Shown in pieces: positions 7,739-16,908 of a DNA stretch of 64,000 bases (its first letter is position 1; each line of letters opens with the position of its first letter). Where the stretch lies: contig CADALT010000007.1 in NCBI GenBank assembly GCA_902788785.1, forward strand, positions 26,027 through 90,026, in the 5' to 3' direction. Below the pieces are notes generated by a model. It did not search any database, was not told where the DNA came from, and was given only the letters and a program-made list of their open reading frames with translations. The DNA comes from an uncultured Ruminococcus sp. Its GTDB lineage: Bacteria; Bacillota; Clostridia; Oscillospirales; Ruminococcaceae. The position numbers and the translations under genes are program-made.

Positions 7739-7752
7739 CGAAAACGTCTATT

Positions 7753-8439
7753 TCAACCGACCTGCCTTTTCTTCATTTTCTGCCAGCTGAAAAAGCTGTA
7801 AATATCGTTCACCAGGAACACCAGGAAGCACACGACCACCGAGATATACTTTGTGTCTGTCATGCTCGCCATCGTCCACAGGATTATGAGTACTATATCA
7901 TTTGCGGCGTATGCCAGCGCATAAAAGGGGTCACGCCTGAATGTCAGATAAACAGCGATAAAGCTCGTAGTCACCGAAAGGGTGCTTGGTATGATATTGG
8001 CAGTATGGAACGCTCTTAGTATAAAATAGAAAGCCGCTGTTACCGCCGCCGCAAGCCCTGTCATAAAATAGATCTCTGTCCTGCCGATACCGCCCACCGT
8101 GACCTCAGACTTATTGCCGCCGTAGGGATTTTTCAGCCACGAGACCAGAGCGAGCACCGCCATAGGCATCGTCATATCGATGTAAGTTATCATTTCTCCG
8201 TAATAAGAGAAAGAGTACGAGATAGCACCGTAGAGCAGGCTAAAAACTATTACCAGCACTTGTCCGACAGGGTTGCCCTTTGCATTGAAGATCAGGTAAG
8301 TCACACCAATGAGCGAGGCGCACAAGCTGAGATAATTTGACCGATCGAACAGAAAGAACGACACCAGCACGAAAGCCGCAGACAGCCCCCACAGCAAGAG
8401 TTCGCTTTTAGTAAAATAGCCTATGAAACGTTTAAGCAT
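7753..8439 (-). CDS. pnuC: PnuC-family nicotinamide riboside/vitamin transporter
   Basis: The protein has 228 residues from the ATG at 8439, chosen because GGAGGA is about seven bases upstream; the in-frame ATGs further up lack a site. It has seven or eight membrane helices and the PnuC-type segment SWLKNPYGGNKSEV. PnuC proteins carry nicotinamide riboside or related vitamins by facilitated diffusion, trapped inside by phosphorylation. No kinase gene is adjacent. The gene is monocistronic, with a consensus promoter and a leader of about 140 nt that can fold. Substrate choice between nicotinamide riboside, thiamine and riboflavin cannot be read from the sequence. Confidence 0.85.
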   Translation of the reverse strand: MLKRFIGYFTKSELLLWGLSAAFVLVSFFLFDRSNYLSLCASLIGVTYLIFNAKGNPVGQVLVIVFSLLYGAISYSFSYYGEMITYIDMTMPMAVLALVSWLKNPYGGNKSEVTVGGIGRTEIYFMTGLAAAVTAAFYFILRAFHTANIIPSTLSVTTSFIAVYLTFRRDPFYALAYAANDIVLIILWTMASMTDTKYISVVVCFLVFLVNDIYSFFSWQKMKKRQVG

Positions 8440-8469
8440 GAACATTCCTCCAAAAAAATAAAGCATCCG

Positions 8470-8529
8470 CACACATCTTCCATATCAAGCGGCAGAAGAG
8501 CCGTTTGGTATACGACCTAACGATGTGTA
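8470..8529 (-). promoter_or_regulatory. Structured leader upstream of pnuC
   Basis: In the pnuC leader, ACACATC (read on the minus strand at 8522-8528) can pair with GATGTGT (8471-8477). The enclosed loop of about 45 nt holds the inner hairpin CGGC-TCTTCT-GCCG. It resembles a small regulatory fold, but I match it to no known riboswitch consensus. Confidence 0.35.
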
Positions 8530-8583
8530 CAAATGCATTCATAGCATATACTACCCGGTGGCAGTTTAAAATATAACAGGATC

Positions 8584-8612
8584 ATTATATCATAATAAAG
8601 CAAAAAAGTCAA
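8584..8612 (-). promoter_or_regulatory. Promoter of pnuC
   Basis: On the minus strand TTGACT (8607-8612), a 17-bp spacer and TATAAT (8584-8589). Confidence 0.8.
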
Positions 8613-8626
8613 GCAAAGCTGCGAGC

Positions 8627-8674
8627 GCAAAGAGGGCTGCGAATACAAAAGACGTTCCGAGCCTCTTTGCTTTT
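8627..8674. terminator. Hairpin between the HD-GYP and pnuC genes
   Basis: GCAAAGAGG (8627-8635) pairs with CCTCTTTGC (8662-8670) across a 26-nt loop, followed on the plus strand by TTTT. On the minus strand, where it would serve the HD-GYP gene, no U-run follows. Its role is uncertain. Confidence 0.35.
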
Positions 8675-8698
8675 ATGTTGCCCTCTCTGCCCTGCTTT

Positions 8699-11098
8699 TT
8701 ATGACTTTATCCAGATATTGGTCACAGCACACTGGTCTCCCGTAATGGATACATAAATCTTCGGTATCTCCTCGTTTTCTATGGTGGTGGTATTATTGAG
8801 CGTCATGCCCCCTACATCTATCTTTGTGACGATACGCTCGCCGTCCCTGATTATCTCCACCAATGTATCCACACCCTGCTTATTGCGCTCTCTCCAACTG
8901 TCCCAGCTGACAAAATCTTCGTTCTTGCTCACCTGCATACGGTTCTGGATATTGTCCTCTGCGTCCCAGCATTCGCCGTCAAATCTGATAAGCGCAAGCT
9001 CACGGTAGTTCTCGCCGCCTATCCTGCCGTTATCTGATGTGAACAGCACTATGAACGGGCAATGCCATATAAGTCTTGCGGTGGGCAGGCTCATATAGTG
9101 GAAAGCAATTTCCATCTTCCCGAACAGAGGTTCGCCCCTTGTGGAAGCCGTCCGCCAGCCGTCTATCTGTATATTCGGGATATTTCCCCGTGGTCCCTCT
9201 ATATAGCTTACCTCAGGGGCTATCCTCTCGATAGCCTTATCATCGGCTGTAAATCCCGTCTTTTCCATCCTAAAATCGTCTATCAGGCAGTTTTCGCCCG
9301 TAAAGCTTATATATGCGAACCTTGCGCTGTCGGGCAGTGCAATTATCACCTCATATGCATAAAGCTCCGTGGTCACGGTGAATTTCAAATGGTCCTTATA
9401 CTTTATGACATTTATATCGTATTCAAGACCATGTTCATAGGCTTCAAGAAGTTTTTCGTCGGTCAGTCCGTCTTCGTTTTTTATATCGACCCTGTACTCC
9501 CTTGCGCCCAGACATTTTACCTCACCGTCCAGCCTTATCTCGGCATACTCGAAATATTGCAGTGTCCCGGCATTTCTGTCATTGTAATGCACCCTCGCAT
9601 CCAGCGAATCGAATATGAGCATAGTCGGTACCGATCCTTTTGAGATATGCCCCTTGTCGGCAGTGCTCCTGATATGGATATGGCTCTCGCTGCGCAGAAG
9701 CTGTATGCCTGATGAGAAATCCGACCTGAACTCATCGCATTTCAGCTCAGACTTGCCTGCCAGCTCCTTGACCTCGGCATTCTCCTTCATCTTGTACTCT
9801 AAGTCCATGTCGATGAGGTGCAGCATTATTTTAGCATATTCGGGGTCGAACTGTGTCCCCATGCCCTTGACTATCTCCTCTCGCACCAGCTGCTGGGGCA
9901 GAGGGTCACGGTAGCTTCGCTTTGAGGTCATGGCATCATAGGCATCAGCCACGCTGATTATCCTGGCTATCTCGGGTATATCATCGCCCTTCAGTTTGTC
10001 GGGGTAGCCCTTTCCATCATACCTCTCATGATGGAAATGCGCACCTATGCTCAGCTTCGGTGAACTGCTTATGCTCGAAAGTATCTGGTCACCTATGCTC
10101 GGGTGCTGCTTTATGGCATCGAACTCCTCATCGGTCAGTCTGCCTTCCTTGTTGATGATATGGTCGGGCACACCTATCTTACCCACATCATGCAGCAGTG
10201 CAGTATAGTAGATCTCCCTGCACTCATCGGGAGATTTGCCCGAGTGTTCTGCCAGCATTCTGGAATATTCTGCCACTCGCCTTGAATGACCGTGGGTATA
10301 CTTATCCTTGGCATCTATGGCGTTTGCCAGCGCAAGAGCCGTCTGCTCGAACATCTCCTGCATATTCTCCTGCTCATCTCTAAGTATGGCTATCTCTTTC
10401 TCGGTGGCAGTCTTGACCTTATCGTTCATATCCGACAGCGAGAATACATACAAAAGCATAGCCATACCAACTATGGTCAGATTTGTCAGCGACAGCCCGT
10501 AGGTAAACATCTGCACCACGGTCGCCGTAAGCGGCACCACCGCAAACAGCATTATCGCAGGGAACATCTTTTTGCTTATGCTCCTGCGGCGCTTTATTAT
10601 GACCACCAGCTGTATCATCAGCGCCAGCAGCGGCATCATATAGCATACTATCATGCCGCTCTCACGGTGATAGTAGTTATGCTCATCAAAAGTATAGTAA
10701 AAGCCCGTATACTGCGATACTATAAGCATTGCCGCCGCTGCCGCCAGTATCACATCAACTATCCTAAGCGCCCTCGGATACTCCCCTTTCTTGCCGTCAT
10801 CGGTAAACATATTTTTCAGATACAGGTTAAAGCCGAATACCTCGAATATGCTCGCAAAGAACACCACGAAATTGCAGAGCCTTACCATTATATAGCCCAC
10901 ATTGCTATCGTCGCCCCTGAAAATATATGCGTAACGGTCAGAGATAAGCAGTATCATCGAGACTAATTCCATGACCAGCAGCGACCATCGCCGCTTGGGC
11001 GGTATGGAATCAGAGATCAATACCAATATCGAAAGTGCTGCACATACGCCGCTGAGAAACAGCATAAGGTCAGACTGGATACTTCTTAAAAACTCCAT
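8699..11098 (-). CDS. Membrane HD-GYP phosphodiesterase with large C-terminal region
   Basis: The protein has 799 residues from the ATG at 11098 (AAGGAGAG just upstream). Residues 10-225 contain about seven membrane helices. A short coiled coil (about 226-255) leads into a full HD-GYP domain: HGHSRR (269-274), the HD pair in LLHDVGK (303-304) and HHERYDGKGYP (356-366). Such domains hydrolyse cyclic di-GMP. After about 450 comes an unusual region of some 350 residues, rich in short beta segments and aromatic residues (WRTASTRGEP, WDSWRERNKQG), which I do not recognise. It may bind a ligand or be a lectin-like beta-sandwich. Expressed alone from its own promoter. Confidence 0.88.
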   Translation of the reverse strand: MEFLRSIQSDLMLFLSGVCAALSILVLISDSIPPKRRWSLLVMELVSMILLISDRYAYIFRGDDSNVGYIMVRLCNFVVFFASIFEVFGFNLYLKNMFTDDGKKGEYPRALRIVDVILAAAAAMLIVSQYTGFYYTFDEHNYYHRESGMIVCYMMPLLALMIQLVVIIKRRRSISKKMFPAIMLFAVVPLTATVVQMFTYGLSLTNLTIVGMAMLLYVFSLSDMNDKVKTATEKEIAILRDEQENMQEMFEQTALALANAIDAKDKYTHGHSRRVAEYSRMLAEHSGKSPDECREIYYTALLHDVGKIGVPDHIINKEGRLTDEEFDAIKQHPSIGDQILSSISSSPKLSIGAHFHHERYDGKGYPDKLKGDDIPEIARIISVADAYDAMTSKRSYRDPLPQQLVREEIVKGMGTQFDPEYAKIMLHLIDMDLEYKMKENAEVKELAGKSELKCDEFRSDFSSGIQLLRSESHIHIRSTADKGHISKGSVPTMLIFDSLDARVHYNDRNAGTLQYFEYAEIRLDGEVKCLGAREYRVDIKNEDGLTDEKLLEAYEHGLEYDINVIKYKDHLKFTVTTELYAYEVIIALPDSARFAYISFTGENCLIDDFRMEKTGFTADDKAIERIAPEVSYIEGPRGNIPNIQIDGWRTASTRGEPLFGKMEIAFHYMSLPTARLIWHCPFIVLFTSDNGRIGGENYRELALIRFDGECWDAEDNIQNRMQVSKNEDFVSWDSWRERNKQGVDTLVEIIRDGERIVTKIDVGGMTLNNTTTIENEEIPKIYVSITGDQCAVTNIWIKS

Positions 11099-11161
11099 AT
11101 GCTCTCCTTGATATATAAGATAAACCAAAGAATTGTTTCTTTGACAATATATTTTTATTAT

Positions 11162-11190
11162 ATTATAACACAATTTTTCAAGATTTGCAA
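11162..11190 (-). promoter_or_regulatory. Promoter of the HD-GYP gene
   Basis: On the minus strand TTGCAA (11185-11190), 17 bp, TATAAT (11162-11167). The leader is about 55 nt. Confidence 0.7.
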
Positions 11191-11225
11191 TAATTTTTAC
11201 ATTTTTAACAAATAAATTTTCCAAC

Positions 11226-11263
11226 AAACAAAAAGCCCCTGCGACATATCTGCCGCAAGGGTG
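11226..11263 (-). terminator. Terminator of the ECF/ABC operon
   Basis: On the minus strand CCCTTGCG pairs with CGCAGGGG around a 10-nt loop, followed by CTTTTTG. It ends the six-gene operon that starts at 18451. Confidence 0.8.
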
Positions 11264-11270
11264 TGTGCTA

Positions 11271-12689
11271 TCATATCCTGCCGTTTTCCAGATGCAGCAC
11301 ATGGGTACAGCAGCGCTCGGTAAGCTGCGCATCGTGGGTGACGATGAGCACTGTCATATCCTTTTCCAGCGAACGCAGCAGCTCTGCCGTGCGTTCCATA
11401 CTGCCAAAGTCAAGTCCGCTGGTAGGTTCATCTAAGACCAGCAGTTTCTTGCCTGCCAGCATAGCCGAAGCTATGGCGACACGCTGTTTCTGTCCGCCCG
11501 AGAGCGACATGGGGTGGCGGTCTTTATACTGCGCTATGCCAAGTTTTTCCAGTATCTCCAGCGCCCTGTCGAGCTGACTGTCGTCCGCCCCGAGCATAGC
11601 TTCTTCAATGACTGTATCCGCAAAAAGCTGATGGTTCACGTCCTGCATGACCATGTAGGACAGCCTGCGCATCTCCCTTGACCGCAGGCTCCTGCCGTCC
11701 ATGACCACCCTGCCCTTGAAGCCTTTTTGCAGTCCGCACAGACATCTTGCAAAGGTCGATTTTCCTGCACCGTTATGCCCCAGCACTGCGGTAACGGAGC
11801 CTATGGGTATCGAAAGGCTGCCAAGCTCCAGAGCCTTATGCGCACCATAGCTGTAGCTGAAATTTTCAAGGGCGATCTCGCCCCTGTGCTCAAAGGGCTT
11901 GATGGCGTGCAGTCCTGTTTCGCTTTCAAGATAGCCCTGCTCTGCACCTATCCCACGCAGTCCCATGCTGCACAGTGTATCAGCTCCCAGCGAGAAGAAC
12001 GCTTCTCCCGTGAACTCTCGGCTTATCCTGCCTTCTTCCATGAAAATGACCCTGTCGCAAAGCCCCCTGAGCCACCCAAGGCGGTGCTCTGCGATCACGA
12101 TGGTCTTACCGCTGTTTTTCCAGTCTGCAATAATATCTCGCAGTTCGTCTATGGCATCAAGGTCAAGATTTGATGTAGGCTCGTCCAGCACAAAGATCTC
12201 GGGCAGCATAGCCGCCGCACCTGCACAGGCTATCTTCTGCTTTTCGCCGCCAGATAGGTTGAATATGCTGCGCCCCATGAGCTTTTCTATCTTCATATCG
12301 GCGACGGTCTTGTTTATTCGCCCGATCACTTCGTCCTCGGGCAGACCCATATTCTCGCAGCCGAAAGCTATCTCCGCCGTGGTATCCACGCAGAAAAACT
12401 GACTCCTCGGGTTCTGGAAAACGCTGCCGACCACTCCTGCTAAGTCTTCTATGGGTGTATCGCTGACATTCCTGCCCGACACGACCGCTTCACCTTCGAG
12501 ACTGCCCTCGTAATAATGAGGTATCAGCCCGTTTATCAGCCTTGTCACCGTGGTCTTTCCGCAGCCCGAGCAGCCGCAGAGCAAAACACATTCTCCCCTG
12601 CCTATCTCCAGATCCACCCCGCTAAGCGCACCGCCTTCACCGTTTGAGTATGTGAAAGTCACATTGCTGAGCTTTGCCGCAGTTTTCAT
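11271..12689 (-). CDS. ECF transporter ATPase, two fused ABC domains
   Basis: The protein has 472 residues from the ATG at 12689, which overlaps the stop of the T-component gene. It holds two complete ABC ATPases in tandem. The first has Walker A CGCSGCGKTT, signature LSGGEKQKIA and Walker B ILVLDEPTSNLD-like. The second has GHNGAGKST, LSGGQKQRVA and LLVLDEPTSGLD. It is thus a fused equivalent of the EcfA-EcfA' pair. It powers vitamin or metal uptake through the T protein (next gene upstream) and the substrate-binding S protein at 17885. It is the last gene of the operon and is followed by a terminator. Confidence 0.9.
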   Translation of the reverse strand: MKTAAKLSNVTFTYSNGEGGALSGVDLEIGRGECVLLCGCSGCGKTTVTRLINGLIPHYYEGSLEGEAVVSGRNVSDTPIEDLAGVVGSVFQNPRSQFFCVDTTAEIAFGCENMGLPEDEVIGRINKTVADMKIEKLMGRSIFNLSGGEKQKIACAGAAAMLPEIFVLDEPTSNLDLDAIDELRDIIADWKNSGKTIVIAEHRLGWLRGLCDRVIFMEEGRISREFTGEAFFSLGADTLCSMGLRGIGAEQGYLESETGLHAIKPFEHRGEIALENFSYSYGAHKALELGSLSIPIGSVTAVLGHNGAGKSTFARCLCGLQKGFKGRVVMDGRSLRSREMRRLSYMVMQDVNHQLFADTVIEEAMLGADDSQLDRALEILEKLGIAQYKDRHPMSLSGGQKQRVAIASAMLAGKKLLVLDEPTSGLDFGSMERTAELLRSLEKDMTVLIVTHDAQLTERCCTHVLHLENGRI

Positions 12690-13429
12690 TTTACCACCCC
12701 TGTCAAACCAAGTATCCACAGCACGTAAGGCGCTGCCGTTAATACCAGCACCGCCGCATCCTGAATATGAAAGCCTATCTTGCAGATATTAGTGCGCTTC
12801 ACCTTGGTGCCCAGCCCTCTTGTGAGGGCAGCCGCAGAAAGCTCACCGCCGATGTTCACCGAGCATACCATCAGCGGCACCAGCCTGTATTCGATGAATT
12901 TTCCCGAATTTCTGCCGCCTATGCGTATCTCACGCATTTTCATGGCTGTGTTTATGGCGGAGAATTCTTCCAGCACCGTCGGGAAAAACCTGAACATCAC
13001 AGACATCGGTATTGTGATCTGCACAGGTACGTGCATACGGTGCATGGCAGCGATAAACTCGCTGACCGTTGTGGCTGACAGCATATATGCTCCCATGATA
13101 AGCCCGGGCAGCAGCCTCACAAACACCAGACAGCATACACCTATCAGGCTGAGCACCGCCCCCGACGCCTTTGGCACCAGCAGTATCTCAGCCGCCTTCA
13201 TAAGCCCGTATATCAGTCCTGCCGCAGCTGATTTCTTGTATTTTTTTGCGGTAAACAACAGCACCATAGGCAGTGCGCACAAGGCTATCGTCGCATACCT
13301 TACCGCAGCGATATCACTGCCTGTGTTGCCCAGTGCGAACACCACCAGCGTTATCATAACCGCAAGCTTGGTCCTCGGGTCGAGGACCAGCCCACGGTTT
13401 TCCGCATCAGCTGTAAAAATACCCGTCAT
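12686..13429 (-). CDS. ECF transporter T component (EcfT/CbiQ family)
   Basis: The protein has 247 residues from the ATG at 13429, one base after the stop of the ABC gene upstream. It has about five membrane helices (for example LAVMITLVVFALG and VRLLPGLIMGAYML). The cytoplasmic coupling region contains MREIRIGGR and the Ala/Thr-Arg-Gly segment AALTRGLG, typical of T components that contact the ATPases. It joins the S component and ATPase of this operon into one importer. Overlap with the downstream ATPase gene (ATGA) shows translational coupling. Confidence 0.88.
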   Translation of the reverse strand: MTGIFTADAENRGLVLDPRTKLAVMITLVVFALGNTGSDIAAVRYATIALCALPMVLLFTAKKYKKSAAAGLIYGLMKAAEILLVPKASGAVLSLIGVCCLVFVRLLPGLIMGAYMLSATTVSEFIAAMHRMHVPVQITIPMSVMFRFFPTVLEEFSAINTAMKMREIRIGGRNSGKFIEYRLVPLMVCSVNIGGELSAAALTRGLGTKVKRTNICKIGFHIQDAAVLVLTAAPYVLWILGLTGVVK

Positions 13430-13430
13430 G

Positions 13431-15164
13431 TCAGAGTCTCCATGTGGCAGCTTCACGCCTGCTCTCCACAAAACTGCGATATATGCCTTCGGTCTTCATG
13501 AGCTCGTCATGAGTTCCCTGCTGGGCTATCTTTCCGTTGTCGATGACCAGTATCTTATCTGCATTGCGGACAGTTTTCAGCCTGTGAGCTATCATGATGA
13601 TGGTCTTCTCCTTTGTAAGTGCGTCGATAGCCTTCATCAGGTCAGCCTCGTTTTCGGGGTCAACGTTTGCAGTGGCTTCGTCCAGCACTATGATGGGCGC
13701 ATCTTTCATTATCGCACGGGCTATGGAGATACGCTGCTTTTCACCGCCCGAAAGTGATGCGCCGCCCTCGCCGATGACCGTATCGTAACCATCGGGCAGC
13801 TGCATGATAAAGTCGTGGCAGCAAGCCTTCTTAGCCGCCTCGATGACCTTTTCCATAGGCGCATCGGGCTGACCGAAGCGTATGTTATTGGCAATGGTGT
13901 CCTCGAAGAGATATACTCTCTGGAAAACAAAGCTGTAATTCTTCATCAGCGCATCCATGCTGTATTCACGCACATCTCTGCCGTCCAGCAATACACTTCC
14001 TTCGTCCACATCCCAGAAACGTGAGAGCAGCGAAGTCAGTGTGCTCTTGCCGCCGCCCGAGGGTCCCACGATAGCCGTGGTAGTGCGTTCGGGTATATCC
14101 ACCGATATGCCGTCGATTATCTTTCGTTTCTCATAAGCAAAGCTTATGTTCTTGGCGGTTATATCAAAGTGCTCAGGTGCGATCTCGCTGCCCGAAATAT
14201 CCATCTGAGGTGTGCGAAGTATCTGCTGCGCCCGGTCTACGCTGGCATCTACCGTTCTCAGCAGAGCCGAGTATTTGCCTGCATTATCCAGCTGTGCATA
14301 TATCATATACGAGCTGATTATCATGATGATGCAGGTCAGCAGATCCATCCTGCCGCCTATATGCAGCAGTACAGATGCCATAACTATGAGTGTGCCCACT
14401 GCTTTCAGCCAGAAGCTCTGCATGGTCATGTAGGGTATTAGTTTTAGCTCCATAGCGGAGTTTGCGTACTCATTCTCGTCTATCGCAGTGTTCAGGTCAC
14501 GGCTGCGCTCACCTGTCAGGCGGAAGCTTTTAACCTCGAATATGCCCTGTATGTACTCGATGACCTTTGCTACCAGTGCAGCGTCCTTATCCAGCTTCTG
14601 CCTTGCCATGCCTGCCGAAACTTTCATCATACCGCTGTTTATCATGAAGAATATCACCAGTCCGCAGCAGAGTATCAGTCCTATGCGCCAGTCAAAGCAG
14701 ATAAGCATCGCTGTGATGACCGCTGTGGTCAGCAGACCCGAGCAAACTATCATGACCACTCTTGTAGCCACATTTTCAAGGTTCTGCATAGTGTTGGTGG
14801 TAACAGACATTATCTGTCCCAGGCTGTTTTCGTTATAATAGCCCATAGGCAGGTATCTCAGGTGTTCAGCCAGCTGCATACGCTTGTTTGCGCAGGTGCT
14901 GTAGCCTGCCTCGGTCTGGAGCATCGTCGCCTTTGACTTTATTATGCCCGAGCCTATAACGCTCACTATCATGATGCACAGGCAGGTCAGGCAGGTCTTC
15001 GAGGTCACGTTATTATCCGGCAGTGCAGTTACCATGCAGGCTATGGCTGGTATCTTCATCGCCTCGAGCATCGCCTGCAGCAAGCTGAGCACGATGGAGA
15101 TATAAAAGCGCTTCCTGTCCTCCCTGCTGCAAAAATCAAAGAAGTTTTTAAGTATCCTATACAT
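13431..15164 (-). CDS. Exporter-type ABC transporter, half 2 of a heterodimer
   Basis: The protein has 577 residues from the ATG at 15164, overlapping the first half's gene by 8 bp. A six-helix membrane domain (about 1-300) is fused to an ATPase with GPSGGGKST, signature LSGGEKQRIS and Walker B IIVLDEATANVD. It pairs with the 15157-16908 product. Pairs of this fold next to an AraC gene recall YbtP/YbtQ and IrtA/IrtB, exporter-fold proteins that import Fe-siderophores. That role is inference. Its counterpart at 55544-57289 shares the sequence CCHDFIMQLPDGYNTV with small changes. Confidence 0.9.
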   Translation of the reverse strand: MYRILKNFFDFCSREDRKRFYISIVLSLLQAMLEAMKIPAIACMVTALPDNNVTSKTCLTCLCIMIVSVIGSGIIKSKATMLQTEAGYSTCANKRMQLAEHLRYLPMGYYNENSLGQIMSVTTNTMQNLENVATRVVMIVCSGLLTTAVITAMLICFDWRIGLILCCGLVIFFMINSGMMKVSAGMARQKLDKDAALVAKVIEYIQGIFEVKSFRLTGERSRDLNTAIDENEYANSAMELKLIPYMTMQSFWLKAVGTLIVMASVLLHIGGRMDLLTCIIMIISSYMIYAQLDNAGKYSALLRTVDASVDRAQQILRTPQMDISGSEIAPEHFDITAKNISFAYEKRKIIDGISVDIPERTTTAIVGPSGGGKSTLTSLLSRFWDVDEGSVLLDGRDVREYSMDALMKNYSFVFQRVYLFEDTIANNIRFGQPDAPMEKVIEAAKKACCHDFIMQLPDGYDTVIGEGGASLSGGEKQRISIARAIMKDAPIIVLDEATANVDPENEADLMKAIDALTKEKTIIMIAHRLKTVRNADKILVIDNGKIAQQGTHDELMKTEGIYRSFVESRREAATWRL

Positions 15165-16908
15165 CGCTCTCACCGTCCTTTGCCGAGATATGTGCTGCCC
15201 ACATGGAGCTGTAAAGCCCGCCCTTTTCAAGCAGCTGTTCATGGGTGCCCTGTTCAGCGATATCGCCGTCCTTTATAACATAAAGCCTGTCAGCATCCTT
15301 TACGGTGGAGAGCCTGTGAGCAATAACTATAAGTGTCTTGCCCTCCACGAGCTTTGCCACGCTGCGCTGTATGATGGCTTCGTTTTCGGGGTCGGTGTAG
15401 GCTGTGGCTTCATCAAGGATTATGATGTCGGCATTTTTGAGCATTGCCCTTGCTATGGCGATACGCTGTCTCTCGCCGCCCGAAAGGTGTCCGCCCGATG
15501 TGCCGACCACTGTGTCATAGCCGTTTTCAAGGCTCATGATAAGGTCGTGACAGCCGCATCTTTTGGCAGCCTCCTCGACCTCTTTATCGGTGGCAGACTG
15601 TCTGCCCAGCCTGATATTCTCTCTCACCGTCAGGTCAAAGAGGAAATTATCCTGTGATACATAGGCGATATGCTTGTTGTAATCGTCCATGGGTATATTG
15701 CGTATATCGACTCCGCCCAGAGTTATGCTGCCGCTGTTCACGTCCCAGAGGCTTGCTATGAGCCTTGCCACTGTGGATTTACCGCTGCCCGAGGGTCCCA
15801 CCAGGGCAACGAACTCTCCGTCGTGTACCGTCATTGAGATGCCGTGGAGTATCTCCTTGTCGGAGTAGGAAAAATGCACATCTTTCAGTACGATATCGCC
15901 GCCGTTCACAGTCTTTGTGAGCTTTTCGGGACGCTCCATCTCGGGGGCATCTATGATATTGCGCACCTCGGTGACTATGGTATCCATCTGCGCTATATCG
16001 TCCGAATAACTCATAACGCCCAGCAGCGGCTCGATAAGACCAACGGTCAGTATTATCATGGTGATGAAGTCGGCTGTGCTGATAGTGCCGTGCATCTTCA
16101 TTATACCGCCTATGGGCAGTACGGAAAGCATCGTTGCAGGCATTATGCACATGGCAAAGGTCATATAGACATTGCACTTGCGCATCCAGTCCACGAAGCT
16201 TGCGGCACTCTCCTTAGCGGCAGCAGCGAATTTCTCGTAGCTTGACTGCGCCTTACCGAACACCTTGATTACCTCGATACCGTTTATGTATTCGGTCGTC
16301 ACCGCATTCAGCGCCTTTGTGGCACGCACCGTTCTGCTGTAGTTCTCCTCATAGCCGAACATCATGAGCATATAGCAGATAATGCCCAGCGGCACCGTGA
16401 TGAGCGCTGCAAGTCCCAGTTTCCAGTTTATAACAAAGGCATAGATAAGTATTATTATCGGTGCACCTATGCCCGTAGTAAATTCGGGGAGTATGTGCGC
16501 AAGGGTAGTTTCAATGCTGTCGATACGCTCGACTATCGTGCTTTTCAGCGCACCCGATGGCTGACTTATCACGTCGCCCAGAGGCATCTTAGCCAGCTTA
16601 TCCAGCGCTTTCTTGCGTATGACAGCCAGCGTATGGAATGTGGCAAGGTGGGAATTTGCCGTGCTCAGCGCATGGAACAACGCATGACCCAGCCACAGCA
16701 CAAGTATTATCACGCAGTTTGTGATATATGCGCCCTTGTCTGTGCTGCCCGAGAGCAGGTCCCTGACTATCTTTGCTATAAAATGGTATGGTACTATACC
16801 GCATATCATGCTGAATGCCGCCAGTATAACACTCAGCACGAATTTGCCTTTACGCTCGCCCGACTGACTTAAAAGCCACCCGAACGAGCCGTGTCTGTCT
16901 TTTCCCAT
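15157..16908 (-). CDS. Exporter-type ABC transporter, half 1 of a heterodimer
   Basis: The protein has 583 residues: a six-helix membrane domain and an ATPase with GPSGSGKST, HLSGGERQRIAIARAMLK and ILDEATAYTDPENE. The start ATG overlaps the TAA of the AraC gene by one base. It is clearly paralogous to the 53799-55544 protein; both contain NGIEVIK or GGIEVIK followed by F-x-(K/Q)-(A/S)-(Q/E) and the same signature block. With half 2 it forms one transporter. Direction and substrate are not shown by sequence. The operon context (ECF importer, AraC) suggests metallophore or cofactor handling. Confidence 0.9.
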   Translation of the reverse strand: MGKDRHGSFGWLLSQSGERKGKFVLSVILAAFSMICGIVPYHFIAKIVRDLLSGSTDKGAYITNCVIILVLWLGHALFHALSTANSHLATFHTLAVIRKKALDKLAKMPLGDVISQPSGALKSTIVERIDSIETTLAHILPEFTTGIGAPIIILIYAFVINWKLGLAALITVPLGIICYMLMMFGYEENYSRTVRATKALNAVTTEYINGIEVIKVFGKAQSSYEKFAAAAKESAASFVDWMRKCNVYMTFAMCIMPATMLSVLPIGGIMKMHGTISTADFITMIILTVGLIEPLLGVMSYSDDIAQMDTIVTEVRNIIDAPEMERPEKLTKTVNGGDIVLKDVHFSYSDKEILHGISMTVHDGEFVALVGPSGSGKSTVARLIASLWDVNSGSITLGGVDIRNIPMDDYNKHIAYVSQDNFLFDLTVRENIRLGRQSATDKEVEEAAKRCGCHDLIMSLENGYDTVVGTSGGHLSGGERQRIAIARAMLKNADIIILDEATAYTDPENEAIIQRSVAKLVEGKTLIVIAHRLSTVKDADRLYVIKDGDIAEQGTHEQLLEKGGLYSSMWAAHISAKDGESDV

